DNA of 64,000 nt from Helicobacter macacae MIT 99-5501 (GCF_000507845.1 NZ_KI669454.1:1404746-1468745); one strand, 5' to 3'. Counted from the first letter of the stretch, positions 18,129 through 27,468 are shown. A program made the numbers and translations. Notes: a model not told the origin generated them from the sequence alone.

Positions 18129-19760
18129 ATGAATGACACACTTACCTTTTTAGCTCTGTTTTTGATATGCTTTGTGCTAGCAGGCTGTGCTTCCATAGTC
18201 CCTAGCACGCACTATCTCAAGTCCAAGCCACAAAGCGATTTTGAAGAGAGGGATTGGCTATCTACTCCTATCGCCCTGCCCTACTTAGAAGAACTACAAG
18301 AGCCTCAAAAAAGTGGTGCACTGCTAGTGAGTGAGGGAAGCCACGCGATACTTCATCGCATAAGCCTAGCGCGAATGGCACGCTACTCTATCGAAATCCA
18401 AACATATATCTACAAAAACGAGCTTGCTTCACGCGTGCTTATGCACGAAATCTATGAAGCAGCAAATCGTGGCGTAAAGGTAAAAATTCTAATCGATGAT
18501 AACGGACTAGACTCGGACTACTCTGATGTCATCGCTCTAAATCATCACCCAAATATACAAGTGCGGATTTTTAACCCCTACCGAAATAGAATCAAACTTT
18601 TTCGATTGCCAGAGATGATTTTGCGATTTGACAAAATCAATCGCCGTATGCACAACAAACTTTTTATCGCGGACAATATGGCTCTAATCATCGGTGGGCG
18701 AAATATCGCTGATAGCTACTTTGACTCTAGTGTGAATGTAAATTTTGCCGATACAGAAGCGTTTTTCATCGGCAAAATTGCCAAAGACGCCAAAGAAAGT
18801 TTCAAGCAGTATTGGGAATATCATCGCTCTATTCCTGTGGAGTTTTTGCCCTCAAAGCGTAAGATGAGGAAATTTATGAAGCACTATCCCAAAATCATCA
18901 AATCCCTAGAATCTGATGAGGAAAAGTGGGAAGAATACTCCCAAGCCATAAATGAAGCTATCGATAACTATCAGCAAAAACAAAATAAAATGTATTGGGG
19001 GGAGGCAAAACTCATAGCCGATGATGTAAAAAAAATCGATGAGCGCAATCCCACAAGCAAAATCTATGAGGAGCTAAAAGACATTTGGGAGGGCACAAAT
19101 GATAGTATCTATATCTCATCAGCATACCTTGTCCCGGGCAAAAGAGGACTAAAAATGATGCAAGATTCTATCCAAAACGGGCTAAATCTATTTGTGCTTA
19201 CAAACTCTCTCTCAAGCACGGACTCACTCCCTGTGTATGCAGCGTGGGAGAGGTATAGAGATAGTCTTGTGCGGCTTGGAGCACAAGTGTATGAATACCG
19301 CAGAGGCGAGGACAAAATCAAAATACGCGGACGAGCTTCCAAAGGTGCAAGCCTGCATAGCAAAGTGCTAGTCTTTGATAAGCAAATCACTTGGATTGGC
19401 AGCTTCAATCTAGACCCCCGCTCAACTGTGATAAACACCGAAGTAATGGCGACTTTTGATAATGCAGAATTTGCCACAGAAGCCACAAAACTTATCCACA
19501 TAGATATGCAAAGAGCGTGGAGGCTAGAGCTACAAGGTAGCAAATCCAACAAAAATGACGAAAGTCGGGGAGGCAAACTGCGGTGGTGTGCGCCCGAATA
19601 TGTCGAGGACTCTGCCGATGAAGCAAATAAGCAAAGTAGCCTCATAGATGACTTTGTGCGTGAGGGTGGCGAGCTGTGCTACAAGCACTCGCCCGATACA
19701 AGCGCATTTTTGCGCTTGCTAAATGTGTTTATGCGACTTCTTCCAGAGAATCAAATCTAG
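18129..19760 (+). CDS. Phospholipase D-family protein, cardiolipin synthase (ClsC-type)
   Basis: A 543-residue protein with two HKD catalytic motifs: HNKLFIADNMALIIGGRN near residue 180 and HSKVLVFDKQITWIGSFN near residue 415. These are the signatures of phosphatidyl-transfer enzymes such as ClsC. The N terminus is a lipoprotein signal (ALFLICFVLAGCAS), suggesting membrane anchoring on the periplasmic side. A similar secreted PLD protein is known in H. pylori. It is a single gene with no partner in the same operon. The alternative is another lipid-acting PLD enzyme. Confidence 0.85.
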   Translation: MNDTLTFLALFLICFVLAGCASIVPSTHYLKSKPQSDFEERDWLSTPIALPYLEELQEPQKSGALLVSEGSHAILHRISLARMARYSIEIQTYIYKNELASRVLMHEIYEAANRGVKVKILIDDNGLDSDYSDVIALNHHPNIQVRIFNPYRNRIKLFRLPEMILRFDKINRRMHNKLFIADNMALIIGGRNIADSYFDSSVNVNFADTEAFFIGKIAKDAKESFKQYWEYHRSIPVEFLPSKRKMRKFMKHYPKIIKSLESDEEKWEEYSQAINEAIDNYQQKQNKMYWGEAKLIADDVKKIDERNPTSKIYEELKDIWEGTNDSIYISSAYLVPGKRGLKMMQDSIQNGLNLFVLTNSLSSTDSLPVYAAWERYRDSLVRLGAQVYEYRRGEDKIKIRGRASKGASLHSKVLVFDKQITWIGSFNLDPRSTVINTEVMATFDNAEFATEATKLIHIDMQRAWRLELQGSKSNKNDESRGGKLRWCAPEYVEDSADEANKQSSLIDDFVREGGELCYKHSPDTSAFLRLLNVFMRLLPENQI

Positions 19761-20295
19761 TAGAATTTTTTGAGTCTTGTTAGAGTATCAAAATTGATAT
19801 AGCAGTATTTAAATTCAAACAGTGTATGATTCCATTTTTTTTTGATTCATATTTTTTTACGCAAAAAAGCTTTTTTTAAGATTTTTGCATTGCGTGGTTT
19901 TTTTATAATTTTTGTTTTATTACAAAAAGCTAAACAATGAAACATTACATACGAGTAATTACTACTGTTGCCATACTCACTCATAAGTAGAGGTACTTTG
20001 CCTTGTAATTGCGAAAATGTTGAAAATATTGGTTAATCAACACTTAATGCACCAAATTTGCGCTATTAAAGTAAAATAAAAAAGGTATGCTTATTTTGCG
20101 CCACCACTTTTGAGTCAAAATTTTTACACTCTTTTCAAATACCTTAACGCTTTATATATTTGTATGTATTGAATCCAAAATTCAGCTTTATATAACTAAC
20201 TCTTTACTTTATAATGTTCATCTATCTGATGCTTAGATCTTCTCCCTTTCCGCTACAATAACACGAATTGAAATCTTGTGCGAACGCCAATATTT
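19761..20295. other. Gene-free, A+T-rich, probably decayed region
   Basis: No intact gene is seen. At 19937-19990 a short frame starts MKHYIRVITTVAILT and stops after 17 codons; shifting frame gives LPCNCENVENIG. This looks like the start of a decayed signal-peptide or lipoprotein gene. The rest consists of T-rich and A-rich runs without recognisable sites. Confidence 0.4.
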
Positions 20296-21213
20296 CTATT
20301 CTTTTTCATCAATACTATGGAATTTTTTTGTATTTTCTGCAGTTGCTGCTACATCTATGCCTCGCTTATACCAATCATAATGTTTTGCAAGATGACCTAA
20401 ATCAAGTGCCTTAAATCCTTCTTTACATAAATCAGAAGCTAAAACACAAGCTGTTGCACCACACATTAAGATATGTATAAAACTCTTGTCGTAACATTTT
20501 AACCTTGATAATGTTTCATCATATACACTAAAACAATCTCTGTTCGGCACAAATTCATAGTGCAATTCTAGTGCAGTATCATAAACATTAAATTTAAGAT
20601 TATCAGCAGCTTCTTTACAACCAACAAGGACGAGTTTTTTGCCCTTAAAATAATGTCTCCATATTTCAAAATCACGCCCACAATGTTGCTTTGAAAAATA
20701 TTCTGTTGAATAATATTGCATAGAATAGTTTATATATTTATCATAAGCTCTCCGAGACTTTGGCACACTGTACATATAACAATTTTTTTCCATATGATTC
20801 GTATCTCTCAATAATCCAATTACATTCTGGAATGGGGCAAATATATTGTTTATCCCAACACACAAATTTTCTTGTTCATTGGCTATAATTTCTTGCATTC
20901 TCATTGCTAACTTTTTGTCATATTTTTGATAAAACATACCCTCTCCGTCAATAATGGCTATCTCCGCGTCCCCAAATCGTGCAAGGCTTTTATTTGAATT
21001 CAATAACTCTTGTATCGTGTCCTCACTAGTCTTGATATTTGGGCGTTTGACACCACTTGATGGAATTTGATATAAAATTTGCTCAATAAGTAAATCAACT
21101 TCTAATCGTTTTAATCGGTTCAACCCTTGTATGTCTTTACGAATATCCCTTATCGAAAAACGAAAACTATCCCTTATGTTCCACAAAAAATTACGCACGA
21201 ATTTGTAAAGCAA
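20296..21213 (-). CDS. GT-D fold glycosyltransferase (SP_1767/DUF1792-like)
   Basis: A 305-residue protein of the GT-D glycosyltransferase group. The key region TIQELLNSNKSLARFGDAE contains the GDAE (DxE) motif expected to bind metal and sugar nucleotide, followed by IDGEGMFYQKYDKKLAMRMQ and a C-terminal HILMCGATACVLASDL. It probably adds a sugar to a surface glycan. I choose the TTG at 21213 as start because AAGGAG is 5 nt upstream; the GTG at 21219 overlaps that site. The gene stands alone in a decayed region and has a T14 tract in its promoter region, so its expression may vary. Confidence 0.75.
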   Translation of the reverse strand: MLYKFVRNFLWNIRDSFRFSIRDIRKDIQGLNRLKRLEVDLLIEQILYQIPSSGVKRPNIKTSEDTIQELLNSNKSLARFGDAEIAIIDGEGMFYQKYDKKLAMRMQEIIANEQENLCVGINNIFAPFQNVIGLLRDTNHMEKNCYMYSVPKSRRAYDKYINYSMQYYSTEYFSKQHCGRDFEIWRHYFKGKKLVLVGCKEAADNLKFNVYDTALELHYEFVPNRDCFSVYDETLSRLKCYDKSFIHILMCGATACVLASDLCKEGFKALDLGHLAKHYDWYKRGIDVAATAENTKKFHSIDEKE

Positions 21214-21240
21214 AATCACTCCTTATAGATTTTTATGGTC

Positions 21241-21272
21241 ATAGTACAAAAAAAAAAAAAACGAATTGTAAA
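21241..21272 (-). promoter_or_regulatory. Promoter region with a T14 tract in the spacer
   Basis: On the minus strand, TTTACA (21272-21267) and TACTAT (21246-21241) flank a 20-nt spacer that is mainly a run of 14 T (21261-21248). A spacer of 20 nt is longer than the optimum; three fewer T would give 17. Promoter homopolymers of this kind tune transcription in Helicobacter. The -35 and -10 assignments are inferred. Confidence 0.5.
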
Positions 21273-21990
21273 AAATTTATGAATTCAATATAATTTAATC
21301 AAAATTTACCGTGATTATTTCATTTACACGGCACTCTACTTTTAAACAAGATAGATGGGTTTTGTTTTATTTCTAAGCCACATTAACCTTACCGATGAGT
21401 TTGAACGCACAAGAGTAGTTGAACAAGATAGAAAAAACTCTACACCACATCATAGGGGACAAGATAAGCGTAAAATTCTGCAAAGCAAACACACATTTAT
21501 CTGCTAACTGATGAGATTCGCACTTGTAATGTCAAATTTAAAAAAAAGCAAAACAATCTAGAAAAAGCACTTAAAAGCCACCCTCTTCGCGAAATTTACA
21601 CAGAGCATCCCCCATTTTTTTTACGAAGGAAACTATGGAGTGGTAAAAATCCACAAGACAAACAAGCAATCAAATCCCAAATTACAACCTAAAAAAGAAC
21701 TTACCAAACTTAAAAAATAGCGATTTTAAAAGCACCCTCTCCTTGCAGGAGGGGTGTGATACTAAATAAATCTGCACAAGAATCTAACCACCACCTATCC
21801 CACTCGTGCTATGGGAGGGGAATCCTCCCACTCACTTTGAAAACTAGAAACTCATCATTGCAAGAATTGTGAAGCGATTAGTGGCAATCCATACTATGCC
21901 AAAAAACGCAAAAACCACAAACGCTGAATTACCCTTTGCAATCCAAAACTATTGAGCGTATGTAAGATTTGGTATATTTGTGAGATTTCA
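21273..21990. other. Decayed region without intact genes
   Basis: Short reading remnants are broken by many stops in all frames. Two hairpins occur without T runs, one near 21733-21757 (CACCCTCTCC and GGAGGGGTG) and one near 21811-21830 (TGGGAGG and CCTCCCA). A segment at 21850-21890 containing CATTGCAAGAATTGTGAAGC resembles the dispersed GTCATTGCGAG-type element also seen near 33613. The region may be the scar of a lost mobile or restriction-modification locus. Confidence 0.4.
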
Positions 21991-22340
21991 AGCAGTATTT
22001 CTATCAACGATAATTTACCTATTTTAGATACAAAATATTTAAGAAATGAAATCTACAAAAACATTTGCAGATAGCGGAAATATGGTTTTTGAAAATGATA
22101 GATTGATTTTAATGGACGGGAAAAATTCTGGCGAAGTATTTATCGCAACCGAACAAGGATTTTTTGGAAAGCACTTTGAAAAAACTTGAATATTCTACGA
22201 TTGCTCAAAATATATTTGCTGGTTTTTTTGTTACTTTATTATAAAGATTTTTCGAAGAGAATAAAAAGGGAACAGCAATGCCCCACTTGGATAGAAAATT
22301 ATTTGTAAATTTAATGATTCCACTCCCACCACTAGCTTAA
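21991..22340 (+). pseudogene. hsdS: Remnant of a type I restriction specificity subunit (HsdS)
   Basis: Three frames together spell the C-terminal part of an HsdS target-recognition region. First LPILDTKYLRNEIYK, then after a frameshift ENDRLILMDGKNSGEVF ending in EQGFFG, then after another shift STLKKLEYSTIAQNIF, and finally KKGTAMPHLDRKLF followed by VNLMIPLPPLA. The DGKNSGEVF and PHLDRKLF...IPLPPL motifs are characteristic of HsdS. At least two frameshifts and several stops make it non-functional. No HsdM or HsdR is nearby. Confidence 0.8.
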
Positions 22341-22480
22341 GCAAAAGACAAATCGCCCAAACCCTTAAAAATCTCTTTATTATAAGTAAAGGTTTAAGTG
22401 TAGAGTAAAAGTCTAATTTAAAGTCATTATAGTTTTTAAGTTTTGACCTCTTACATATTTTAGCCTTTGCTAATTTGGCA

Positions 22481-23641
22481 CTACTTCACCAAATTTTCAA
22501 GCGACTCTTTTGCTTGCTCCTCGCTTAATGCGCCCACGATATTATGCGGGATATATGCTTCCTCTAGATAGGCGATTTCATTAGCACTAAGTTTGACACT
22601 CATCGCGCCCACTGCTTCATCGATATATTTGGTTTTATTCGCACCGATGATTGGCGAACCAGCACCTTTTGCCAAAAGCCACGCTAGAGAGATTTGACTC
22701 ATCGCCACGCCTTTTTTCTTTGCGAGTTCATTTACGCGCTGTGCGATGATTTTATCCTGCGCCTCTGTCTTGTCATACTTGCCCATAGCGGTTTTATCCG
22801 TCTTGCTGCGAATCGTATCGCTTTTCCACTCTGCACGAGCCAAACGGCCACTTGCCAAAGGCGAGTAAGGCATAAGCGTAACGCCTTGTTGTTTGCAGAT
22901 TGGGATTAGCTCCCTCTCGTCCTCGCGGTAGAGCAGGTTATAGTGATTTTGCATAATGCTAAAAGGCGTGAGATTGTTATCTTTTGCCACTTGCTGCATA
23001 TTTGCAAACTGATAGCCATACATCGCAGACGCACCTAAAGCGCGGACTTTCCCAGCCTTTATAGTCTCGTGCAACGCCTCCATAGTCTCCTCAATAGGCG
23101 TAGTGTAATCAAAGCGGTGGATAATATAAATATCCAAATAATCCGTGCCAAGTCGTTTGAGTGTGCCATCAATCTCGCGCAAAATCGCCTTGCGTGAGAG
23201 CACGCCTTTATTGAAATACACCTTTGATGAGATGATTACTTCCTCGCGTTTGGCAAATTTTTTGAGTGCTTTGCCGAGATATTCCTCGCTAGTCCCCGCA
23301 GAGTAGATATTTGCCGTATCAAAGAAATTTAGTCCCTTTTCTAGCGCATATTTGATGATTGCTTCGCTCTCTTTCTCATCAAGCGTCCAATCGAGGAAAG
23401 TCCCTGCCTTGCCAAAGCTCATCGCGCCTATGCAGATTTGTGAAATCTCAATGTCTGTGTGCCCTACCTTGACGAAATTAACGCCGTTTTTGGTGCGCGA
23501 AGTGTTTGCTTTCATACTCGCTCCTTTTGTTGAATTTGTGTCTTTTGCCATTAGTGGCAATGTGCCTATCATCGCCACGCTAGCAAGTTTGGCAGAATTT
23601 GTGATAAACTCGCGCCGTTTTAAATCGTGTAGATTTTGCAT
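22481..23641 (-). CDS. Tat-signal aldo/keto reductase
   Basis: NAD(P)H-dependent carbonyl reductase of the YajO/Tas-like AKR group, 386 residues. It starts MQNLHDLKRREFITNSAKLA, a twin-arginine signal with a hydrophobic stretch ending in LPLMAKD. The AKR tetrad is visible in order: FFDTANIY (Asp, Tyr), SSKVYF (Lys) and YIIHRF (His). The ATG at 23641 has AAGGAG 6 nt upstream. An internal AAAGGAG plus ATG (23515) just after the signal encodes TKGASM and could start a cytoplasmic form at residue 43. It is the second gene of the unit from the promoter near 24798, 57 nt after the other reductase. Confidence 0.9.
   Translation of the reverse strand: MQNLHDLKRREFITNSAKLASVAMIGTLPLMAKDTNSTKGASMKANTSRTKNGVNFVKVGHTDIEISQICIGAMSFGKAGTFLDWTLDEKESEAIIKYALEKGLNFFDTANIYSAGTSEEYLGKALKKFAKREEVIISSKVYFNKGVLSRKAILREIDGTLKRLGTDYLDIYIIHRFDYTTPIEETMEALHETIKAGKVRALGASAMYGYQFANMQQVAKDNNLTPFSIMQNHYNLLYREDERELIPICKQQGVTLMPYSPLASGRLARAEWKSDTIRSKTDKTAMGKYDKTEAQDKIIAQRVNELAKKKGVAMSQISLAWLLAKGAGSPIIGANKTKYIDEAVGAMSVKLSANEIAYLEEAYIPHNIVGALSEEQAKESLENLVK
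23513..23527 (-). promoter_or_regulatory. Internal Shine-Dalgarno and ATG after the Tat signal
   Basis: AAAGGAG, a 5-nt spacer and an in-frame ATG occur at the end of the signal region and encode KGASM. This matches the gene's own upstream ribosome-binding site in quality and would give a signal-less enzyme. Confidence 0.6.
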
Positions 23642-23698
23642 TCTTACTCCTTTATTTATGGGGATTTTGCGCTTAGATTTGCCTACCCCCACCTAAGT

Positions 23699-24739
23699 TT
23701 ATGCTTTATAATTCGCCAAAAAGCTCACCGTTTTTGGGTCTCTATGGTCGATAAAGAGCGATTTGCCTGTATCAAGTTTGGCGATTTTTGCCTTGTCATC
23801 GGCATTTAGTTTGAAATCAAACACCGCAATATTTTCCTCCATTCGCGCCTTTCGCGTGGTTTTTGGAATGACGATGACATTGCGTTCAATTAACCACCTC
23901 AAAATCACTTGCGCAGGGGTTTTGCCGTATTTATCGCCAATAGATTTTAGCACCTTGTTGTTAAACATATCGTTTTTGCCCTCTGCGAAACTCGCCCAGC
24001 TTTGCACCGCTACACCCAAGTCGTTGTTGATTTTTTGCTCATCGACTTTTTGGAAAAATGGGTGCATTTCAATTTGATTTACCGCAGGTTTTATGTCGTT
24101 AAATAGGCAAAAGTCCGTGATTTTATCGGCATAAAAGTTACTCACGCCAATCGCGCGGATTTTCTTTTCTTTGTAAAGTTTGCTCATCGCCCTCCACGCG
24201 CCATAAGTGTCGTTAAATGGCTGATGAATGATATACAAATCAATATAATCCACCCCTAGCTTTTTCAAACTCGCATCAAAGGCTTTGAGTGCGTCTTTTT
24301 CGTTTGCGTGGCTTATCCAAAGTTTTGTTTCGATAAATAAATCCTCGCGCTTTACCCCGCCACTCATTGCGGTTTTTAGTGCCGCGCCTACGCCCTCTTC
24401 GTTAAAATACGCCTGTGCGGTGTCGATTAACCGATAGCCCACGCTTATGGCGTCTTCCACGCATCTTTGCGACTCGTTTTGTGGAATCTGATAAGTCCCA
24501 TAGCCTAGTATTGGCATTTTCACGCCGTTATTGAGTTTGATTGTTTGCATATTTGCTCCTTTTTTAGCATTTTTCATATCTTTTGCAAGCAGGGGCGAAA
24601 TCCCAGATATTGCGCCCGCCGCACCTACTGCCACTCCTGCTAGCGCGAGTTTGCTAGTGTTTTTGACAAACTCCCGCCGTTTTTGATTGCTGATTTTATC
24701 GCGCTGTGTAGCGCGCACATCGCGGTTTGTTTCATTCAT
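23699..24739 (-). CDS. Tat-signal aldo/keto reductase
   Basis: A 346-residue AKR of the 2,5-diketo-gluconate reductase type. Residues 18-52 form a Tat signal (NQKRREFVKNTSKLALAGVA, then a hydrophobic stretch ending PLLAKD). The enzyme domain starts near LNNGVKMPILGYGTYQ, with tetrad residues in LIDTAQAY (Asp, Tyr), ETKLW (Lys) and YIIHQP (His). AAGGAG precedes the ATG. A second AAAAAAGGAGCAAATATG occurs in frame at residue 64 (KKGANM), exactly where the cytoplasmic homologues begin. It is the first gene of a two-gene unit under the 19-bp-spacer promoter at 24798-24828. Confidence 0.92.
   Translation of the reverse strand: MNETNRDVRATQRDKISNQKRREFVKNTSKLALAGVAVGAAGAISGISPLLAKDMKNAKKGANMQTIKLNNGVKMPILGYGTYQIPQNESQRCVEDAISVGYRLIDTAQAYFNEEGVGAALKTAMSGGVKREDLFIETKLWISHANEKDALKAFDASLKKLGVDYIDLYIIHQPFNDTYGAWRAMSKLYKEKKIRAIGVSNFYADKITDFCLFNDIKPAVNQIEMHPFFQKVDEQKINNDLGVAVQSWASFAEGKNDMFNNKVLKSIGDKYGKTPAQVILRWLIERNVIVIPKTTRKARMEENIAVFDFKLNADDKAKIAKLDTGKSLFIDHRDPKTVSFLANYKA
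24548..24562 (-). promoter_or_regulatory. Internal Shine-Dalgarno and ATG after the Tat signal
   Basis: AAAGGAGCAAATATG encodes KGANM in frame at residues 60-64. It is a textbook ribosome-binding site directly before the conserved AKR start (MQTIKLNNGVKMP). Confidence 0.65.
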
Positions 24740-24763
24740 TTTTGCTCCTTATGGTAGATTTAC

Positions 24764-24787
24764 CCTCTAGATTCTAGAATCTAGAGG
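24764..24787. repeat. XbaI-containing palindrome, copy A
   Basis: A perfect 24-bp palindrome whose half is CCTCTAGATTCT followed by its reverse complement. It lies between the -10 box at 24798 and the reductase start, in the transcribed leader. Confidence 0.85.
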
Positions 24788-24797
24788 CGATAATGGA

Positions 24798-24828
24798 ATT
24801 ATAAAAGATGAGAGCAACTATCAGTCAA
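24798..24828 (-). promoter_or_regulatory. MerR-type promoter A (aldo/keto reductase pair)
   Basis: TTGACT (24828-24823), a 19-nt spacer containing AGTTGCTCTCATC, and TATAAT (24803-24798). The 19-bp spacer is typical of promoters activated by MerR-family regulators. Near-identical copies precede four other units in this window. Confidence 0.75.
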
Positions 24829-24903
24829 GGGGTAAAATGCAAATTTTTGCAAAAAATGAGGAAAACCTCAATCTTTTTCCCCTCGATTTTCCCCACTTTT
24901 TCC

Positions 24904-25929
24904 TTATTTTTTCAATGTCAGCTCATCAAGCGCAGCAAGCGCGTTTAAGCTGCGTGGATAGCCGATATAAGGCACAAGCGCGGTAATCACTTCGATGAGA
25001 AACGCCCTGCTATGCCCGATATTTAAGTTACCTTGAATGTGCGCTTTGACTTGCGAATCCGCCCCACCAAGAGAGGCTAAAATCACAAAGGTAAGCAACT
25101 CCCTAAAGTGTAGCTCCAGCCCCTCGCGCGTGTAGTAATCCCCAAAGCAATTCGCGCTTAAAAACTTGCGGATATGCTTTTCATCATTTGGCGCACTCGC
25201 ATTGCCTTTGTCAATGGCAGAGCCAAAAAACTTCCTTTGCACTTCTAGCCCTTTTTCGGCTCGATTTTCCCGCGTAGTCGTGCCTTGTGGCTTTAGAGGG
25301 AGTTTTATGCCTTGTGCCTTAAAGACTTCGTTACTCAAAAGCAAAAAGTCCATACTCTTGCCAATGCCGATATAGGGCGTGGTTTGGTAGATAATCTCTT
25401 TGATTTCAGTGGGATTTACGCCGTTTTTTAGCGCGGCGGTAAGCATAGTGCGAAACTCCGCCTTGCCCTGCACTGCGATAAGTGCGGCTAAAATGAGCTT
25501 TAGCCGTGTTTGTAAATCAATGCTTTTGCTCTCCGCAAACACTTCATCAAAAGCGAAATTCGCGTAGTTCTCTATAAACTCGGGGTCGGTTTTTGCCACT
25601 CCCCCGCTAATGTTGCCAAAAAGTTTGGCGTGGTTTTGTTTTGCTGTTGTGGATAGATTCATATTTGCTCCTTTAGTTGATTTCGCGCTTGTGTTCGCGC
25701 TTAGTGGCAGTGCGGTGGCAAGTGCCGTGATTCCAGCGATTTTCGCCGAATCTGCCAAAAACTCCCGCCGTGCTTTATCACGCAAATCTTGTGAATCTTG
25801 CGTATCTTGTGAATCACGCCTTAAGTCGCGCAAATCGCTTGCGCTTAAATCGCATCGTGATTCTTGCAAATCACTTGTGCTTACACCTAGCGCGAAATCT
25901 TGCAAATTTCGCCGTGTTTTTTCATTCAT
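24904..25929 (-). CDS. Tat-signal carboxymuconolactone decarboxylase-like protein
   Basis: A 341-residue protein with two carboxymuconolactone decarboxylase-like domains (LILAALIAVQGKAEFRTMLT with IYQTTPYIGIGKSMDF, then LLTFVILASLGGADSQVKAH with ALVPYIGYPRSLNAL). It lacks the CxxC motif of AhpD-type peroxidase partners. Residues 1-48 are an unusual hydrophilic stretch with SDL, DLR and DSQD repeats, followed by a Tat signal (KARREFLADSAKIAGITALA). An internal AAAGGAGCAAATATG at residues 86-90 (KGANM) could start a cytoplasmic form. It is transcribed alone from promoter B. Substrate unknown. Confidence 0.88.
   Translation of the reverse strand: MNEKTRRNLQDFALGVSTSDLQESRCDLSASDLRDLRRDSQDTQDSQDLRDKARREFLADSAKIAGITALATALPLSANTSAKSTKGANMNLSTTAKQNHAKLFGNISGGVAKTDPEFIENYANFAFDEVFAESKSIDLQTRLKLILAALIAVQGKAEFRTMLTAALKNGVNPTEIKEIIYQTTPYIGIGKSMDFLLLSNEVFKAQGIKLPLKPQGTTTRENRAEKGLEVQRKFFGSAIDKGNASAPNDEKHIRKFLSANCFGDYYTREGLELHFRELLTFVILASLGGADSQVKAHIQGNLNIGHSRAFLIEVITALVPYIGYPRSLNALAALDELTLKK
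25660..25674 (-). promoter_or_regulatory. Internal Shine-Dalgarno and ATG after the Tat signal
   Basis: AAAGGAGCAAATATG in frame, encoding KGANM at residues 86-90. It is identical in sequence to the internal site of the neighbouring aldo/keto reductase. Confidence 0.65.
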
Positions 25930-25957
25930 TCTTGCTCCTTAAATTTAGGTTTTTCCC

Positions 25958-25977
25958 TCTAGATTCTAGAATCTAGA
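25958..25977. repeat. XbaI-containing palindrome, copy B
   Basis: A perfect 20-bp palindrome, TCTAGATTCT followed by its reverse complement. It lies between promoter B and the start of the decarboxylase-like gene. Confidence 0.85.
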
Positions 25978-25990
25978 ATGAAAAAACACA

Positions 25991-26021
25991 ATTATAAAAC
26001 CTGATAGCAACTCCAAGTCAA
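25991..26021 (-). promoter_or_regulatory. MerR-type promoter B (decarboxylase-like gene)
   Basis: TTGACT (26021-26016), a 19-nt spacer starting TGGAGTTGCTATCAGG, and TATAAT (25996-25991). It has the same layout and flanking bases as promoters A, C, D and F. Confidence 0.75.
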
Positions 26022-26196
26022 GAGGTAAAATGCAAAATTTATAAAAATTTGTGCGTGAAATTTTATGTGTGTTTTATACGCGCAAAAAATATTTGCATTA
26101 AACTTTAAGCCAAATATGCTAACATCTCTTGCGATATTTTGCCAAAAACAAGAGCAAAGAAAAATCTAAAAGCCACGAATAAATGGAAATGACAAA

Positions 26197-26454
26197 ATGA
26201 CAACAGCATTAGCTAAGCGCGACAATCATACCGAATTTGAACCACATAGCGACTCATCTTTGGCAGACGCATCGCGATTAAAAACCCCAAACCTTAGCTT
26301 TGCAAATTGTGATTACAAAGAGCTTATCGCTGATATGCAAAAGCAAGGTTTGCAAGTGGATTGTATCCTAACCGACCCGCCGTATAATATTTCGCGCAAT
26401 CATCAGCTTGGGTTTTCAAATATGGGCAGAGCGGGAATGGATTTATTTGTCTAA
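26197..26454 (+). pseudogene. Truncated N6-adenine DNA methyltransferase, 5' fragment
   Basis: The frame encodes the N terminus of a type II adenine methyltransferase: NLSFANCDYKELIADMQ, then ILTDPPYNISRNHQLGFSNM with the catalytic DPPY motif. The homology stops around GRAGMDLF and a stop codon follows within a few bases, where the coding of the convergent restriction enzyme begins. The SAM-binding half is missing, so the product cannot be active. It is the left remnant of an older restriction-modification locus interrupted by the module at 26443-28479. Confidence 0.85.
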
Positions 26455-27456
26455 AAACAATGTTTTAGACGGAGTCCAATTCTTAGCAAAACCATCTGCT
26501 TTTTGCAACCACCTTTTGATTCTGTCTTTGGGTGCAACGCTTTCCCCCCAATACTCTACAAAAAGTGCGTCTTCCATACGAAATGCGGCTTCTATCATTT
26601 CGTCTTCTATAAGTTTTAATGCTCTTTTAATATATATACCACCATTATCATCGTTGCTTGGATTTGCAACGCTACCTGCAGAAAATAAATCTCTAGCCTG
26701 ATGACATAAGACACCGTGATATGTTAAAAGATATAAAACCATATCATCATATTTATTTTTAGAACGACCTGATTTTACTATTGAAGGACACAGTAAAGCC
26801 GCTTCAGCTCTTAGCTTAGTTTTTTCTTCCAAACTAAGATTAGTATATAATCTGGCTTGTAATGGCGTAGTGTGAGTATCTACTTCTCTATCATCTATCC
26901 ACCACAAACGCCCATCTGGATGAATTTTTCTAGCATAAGACCTTATATAGCGCATTTTTTCTTGCATAGGCAACGAACGAAAATTATCATAAGAAATTCC
27001 CATTTGTTTAAATAATGATTCTTTTTGCTTTGTTATATCAGGTTGTAATTCAACTTCAAATCTTGGAACATGAGAGGTTCTTACATGAATTACGCTATTT
27101 TCGTATTCAGCCCATCGCACCTGCGGTGTTCCACCCATTTTACCAAACACGATATAGATATGTTTTACTTCATCTATGCGGTGTGTTTCTAATACACTAT
27201 TGGCAACACTTCGCCAAGTATCATTAAGAGTAAATTTTACTTCGACACCATATTGTCCCATAGCAATATCTGGGAATGCTTGTGGATGCGGGCTAAAATC
27301 AATACTGAACTTCTTATAGGTTTTTGTGAGATTATGTAATACTTCTCTAACCCTATTTTCAAATTGCGATGATGTTTTAAATATACTTTTTTGAGATTCT
27401 GCAGTAAGTTCAATACAGCATTTATTCAAAATTGATTCAAAATCATTTTTTGTCAT
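26443..27456 (-). CDS. Putative type II restriction endonuclease
   Basis: A 337-residue protein encoded 12 nt after a C5-cytosine methyltransferase on the same strand, so it is most likely the cognate nuclease. Near residue 60-75 the sequence FPDIAMGQYGVEVKFTLND fits a PD-(D/E)xK catalytic core (Asp in PDI, EVK). I do not recognise a named prototype, so its recognition site is unknown. Codon use is more A+T-rich than the flanking genes, a sign of recent transfer. Its 3' end overlaps the truncated methyltransferase on the other strand. Confidence 0.78.
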   Translation of the reverse strand: MTKNDFESILNKCCIELTAESQKSIFKTSSQFENRVREVLHNLTKTYKKFSIDFSPHPQAFPDIAMGQYGVEVKFTLNDTWRSVANSVLETHRIDEVKHIYIVFGKMGGTPQVRWAEYENSVIHVRTSHVPRFEVELQPDITKQKESLFKQMGISYDNFRSLPMQEKMRYIRSYARKIHPDGRLWWIDDREVDTHTTPLQARLYTNLSLEEKTKLRAEAALLCPSIVKSGRSKNKYDDMVLYLLTYHGVLCHQARDLFSAGSVANPSNDDNGGIYIKRALKLIEDEMIEAAFRMEDALFVEYWGESVAPKDRIKRWLQKADGFAKNWTPSKTLFLDK

Positions 27457-27468
27457 ATATTATCTACT

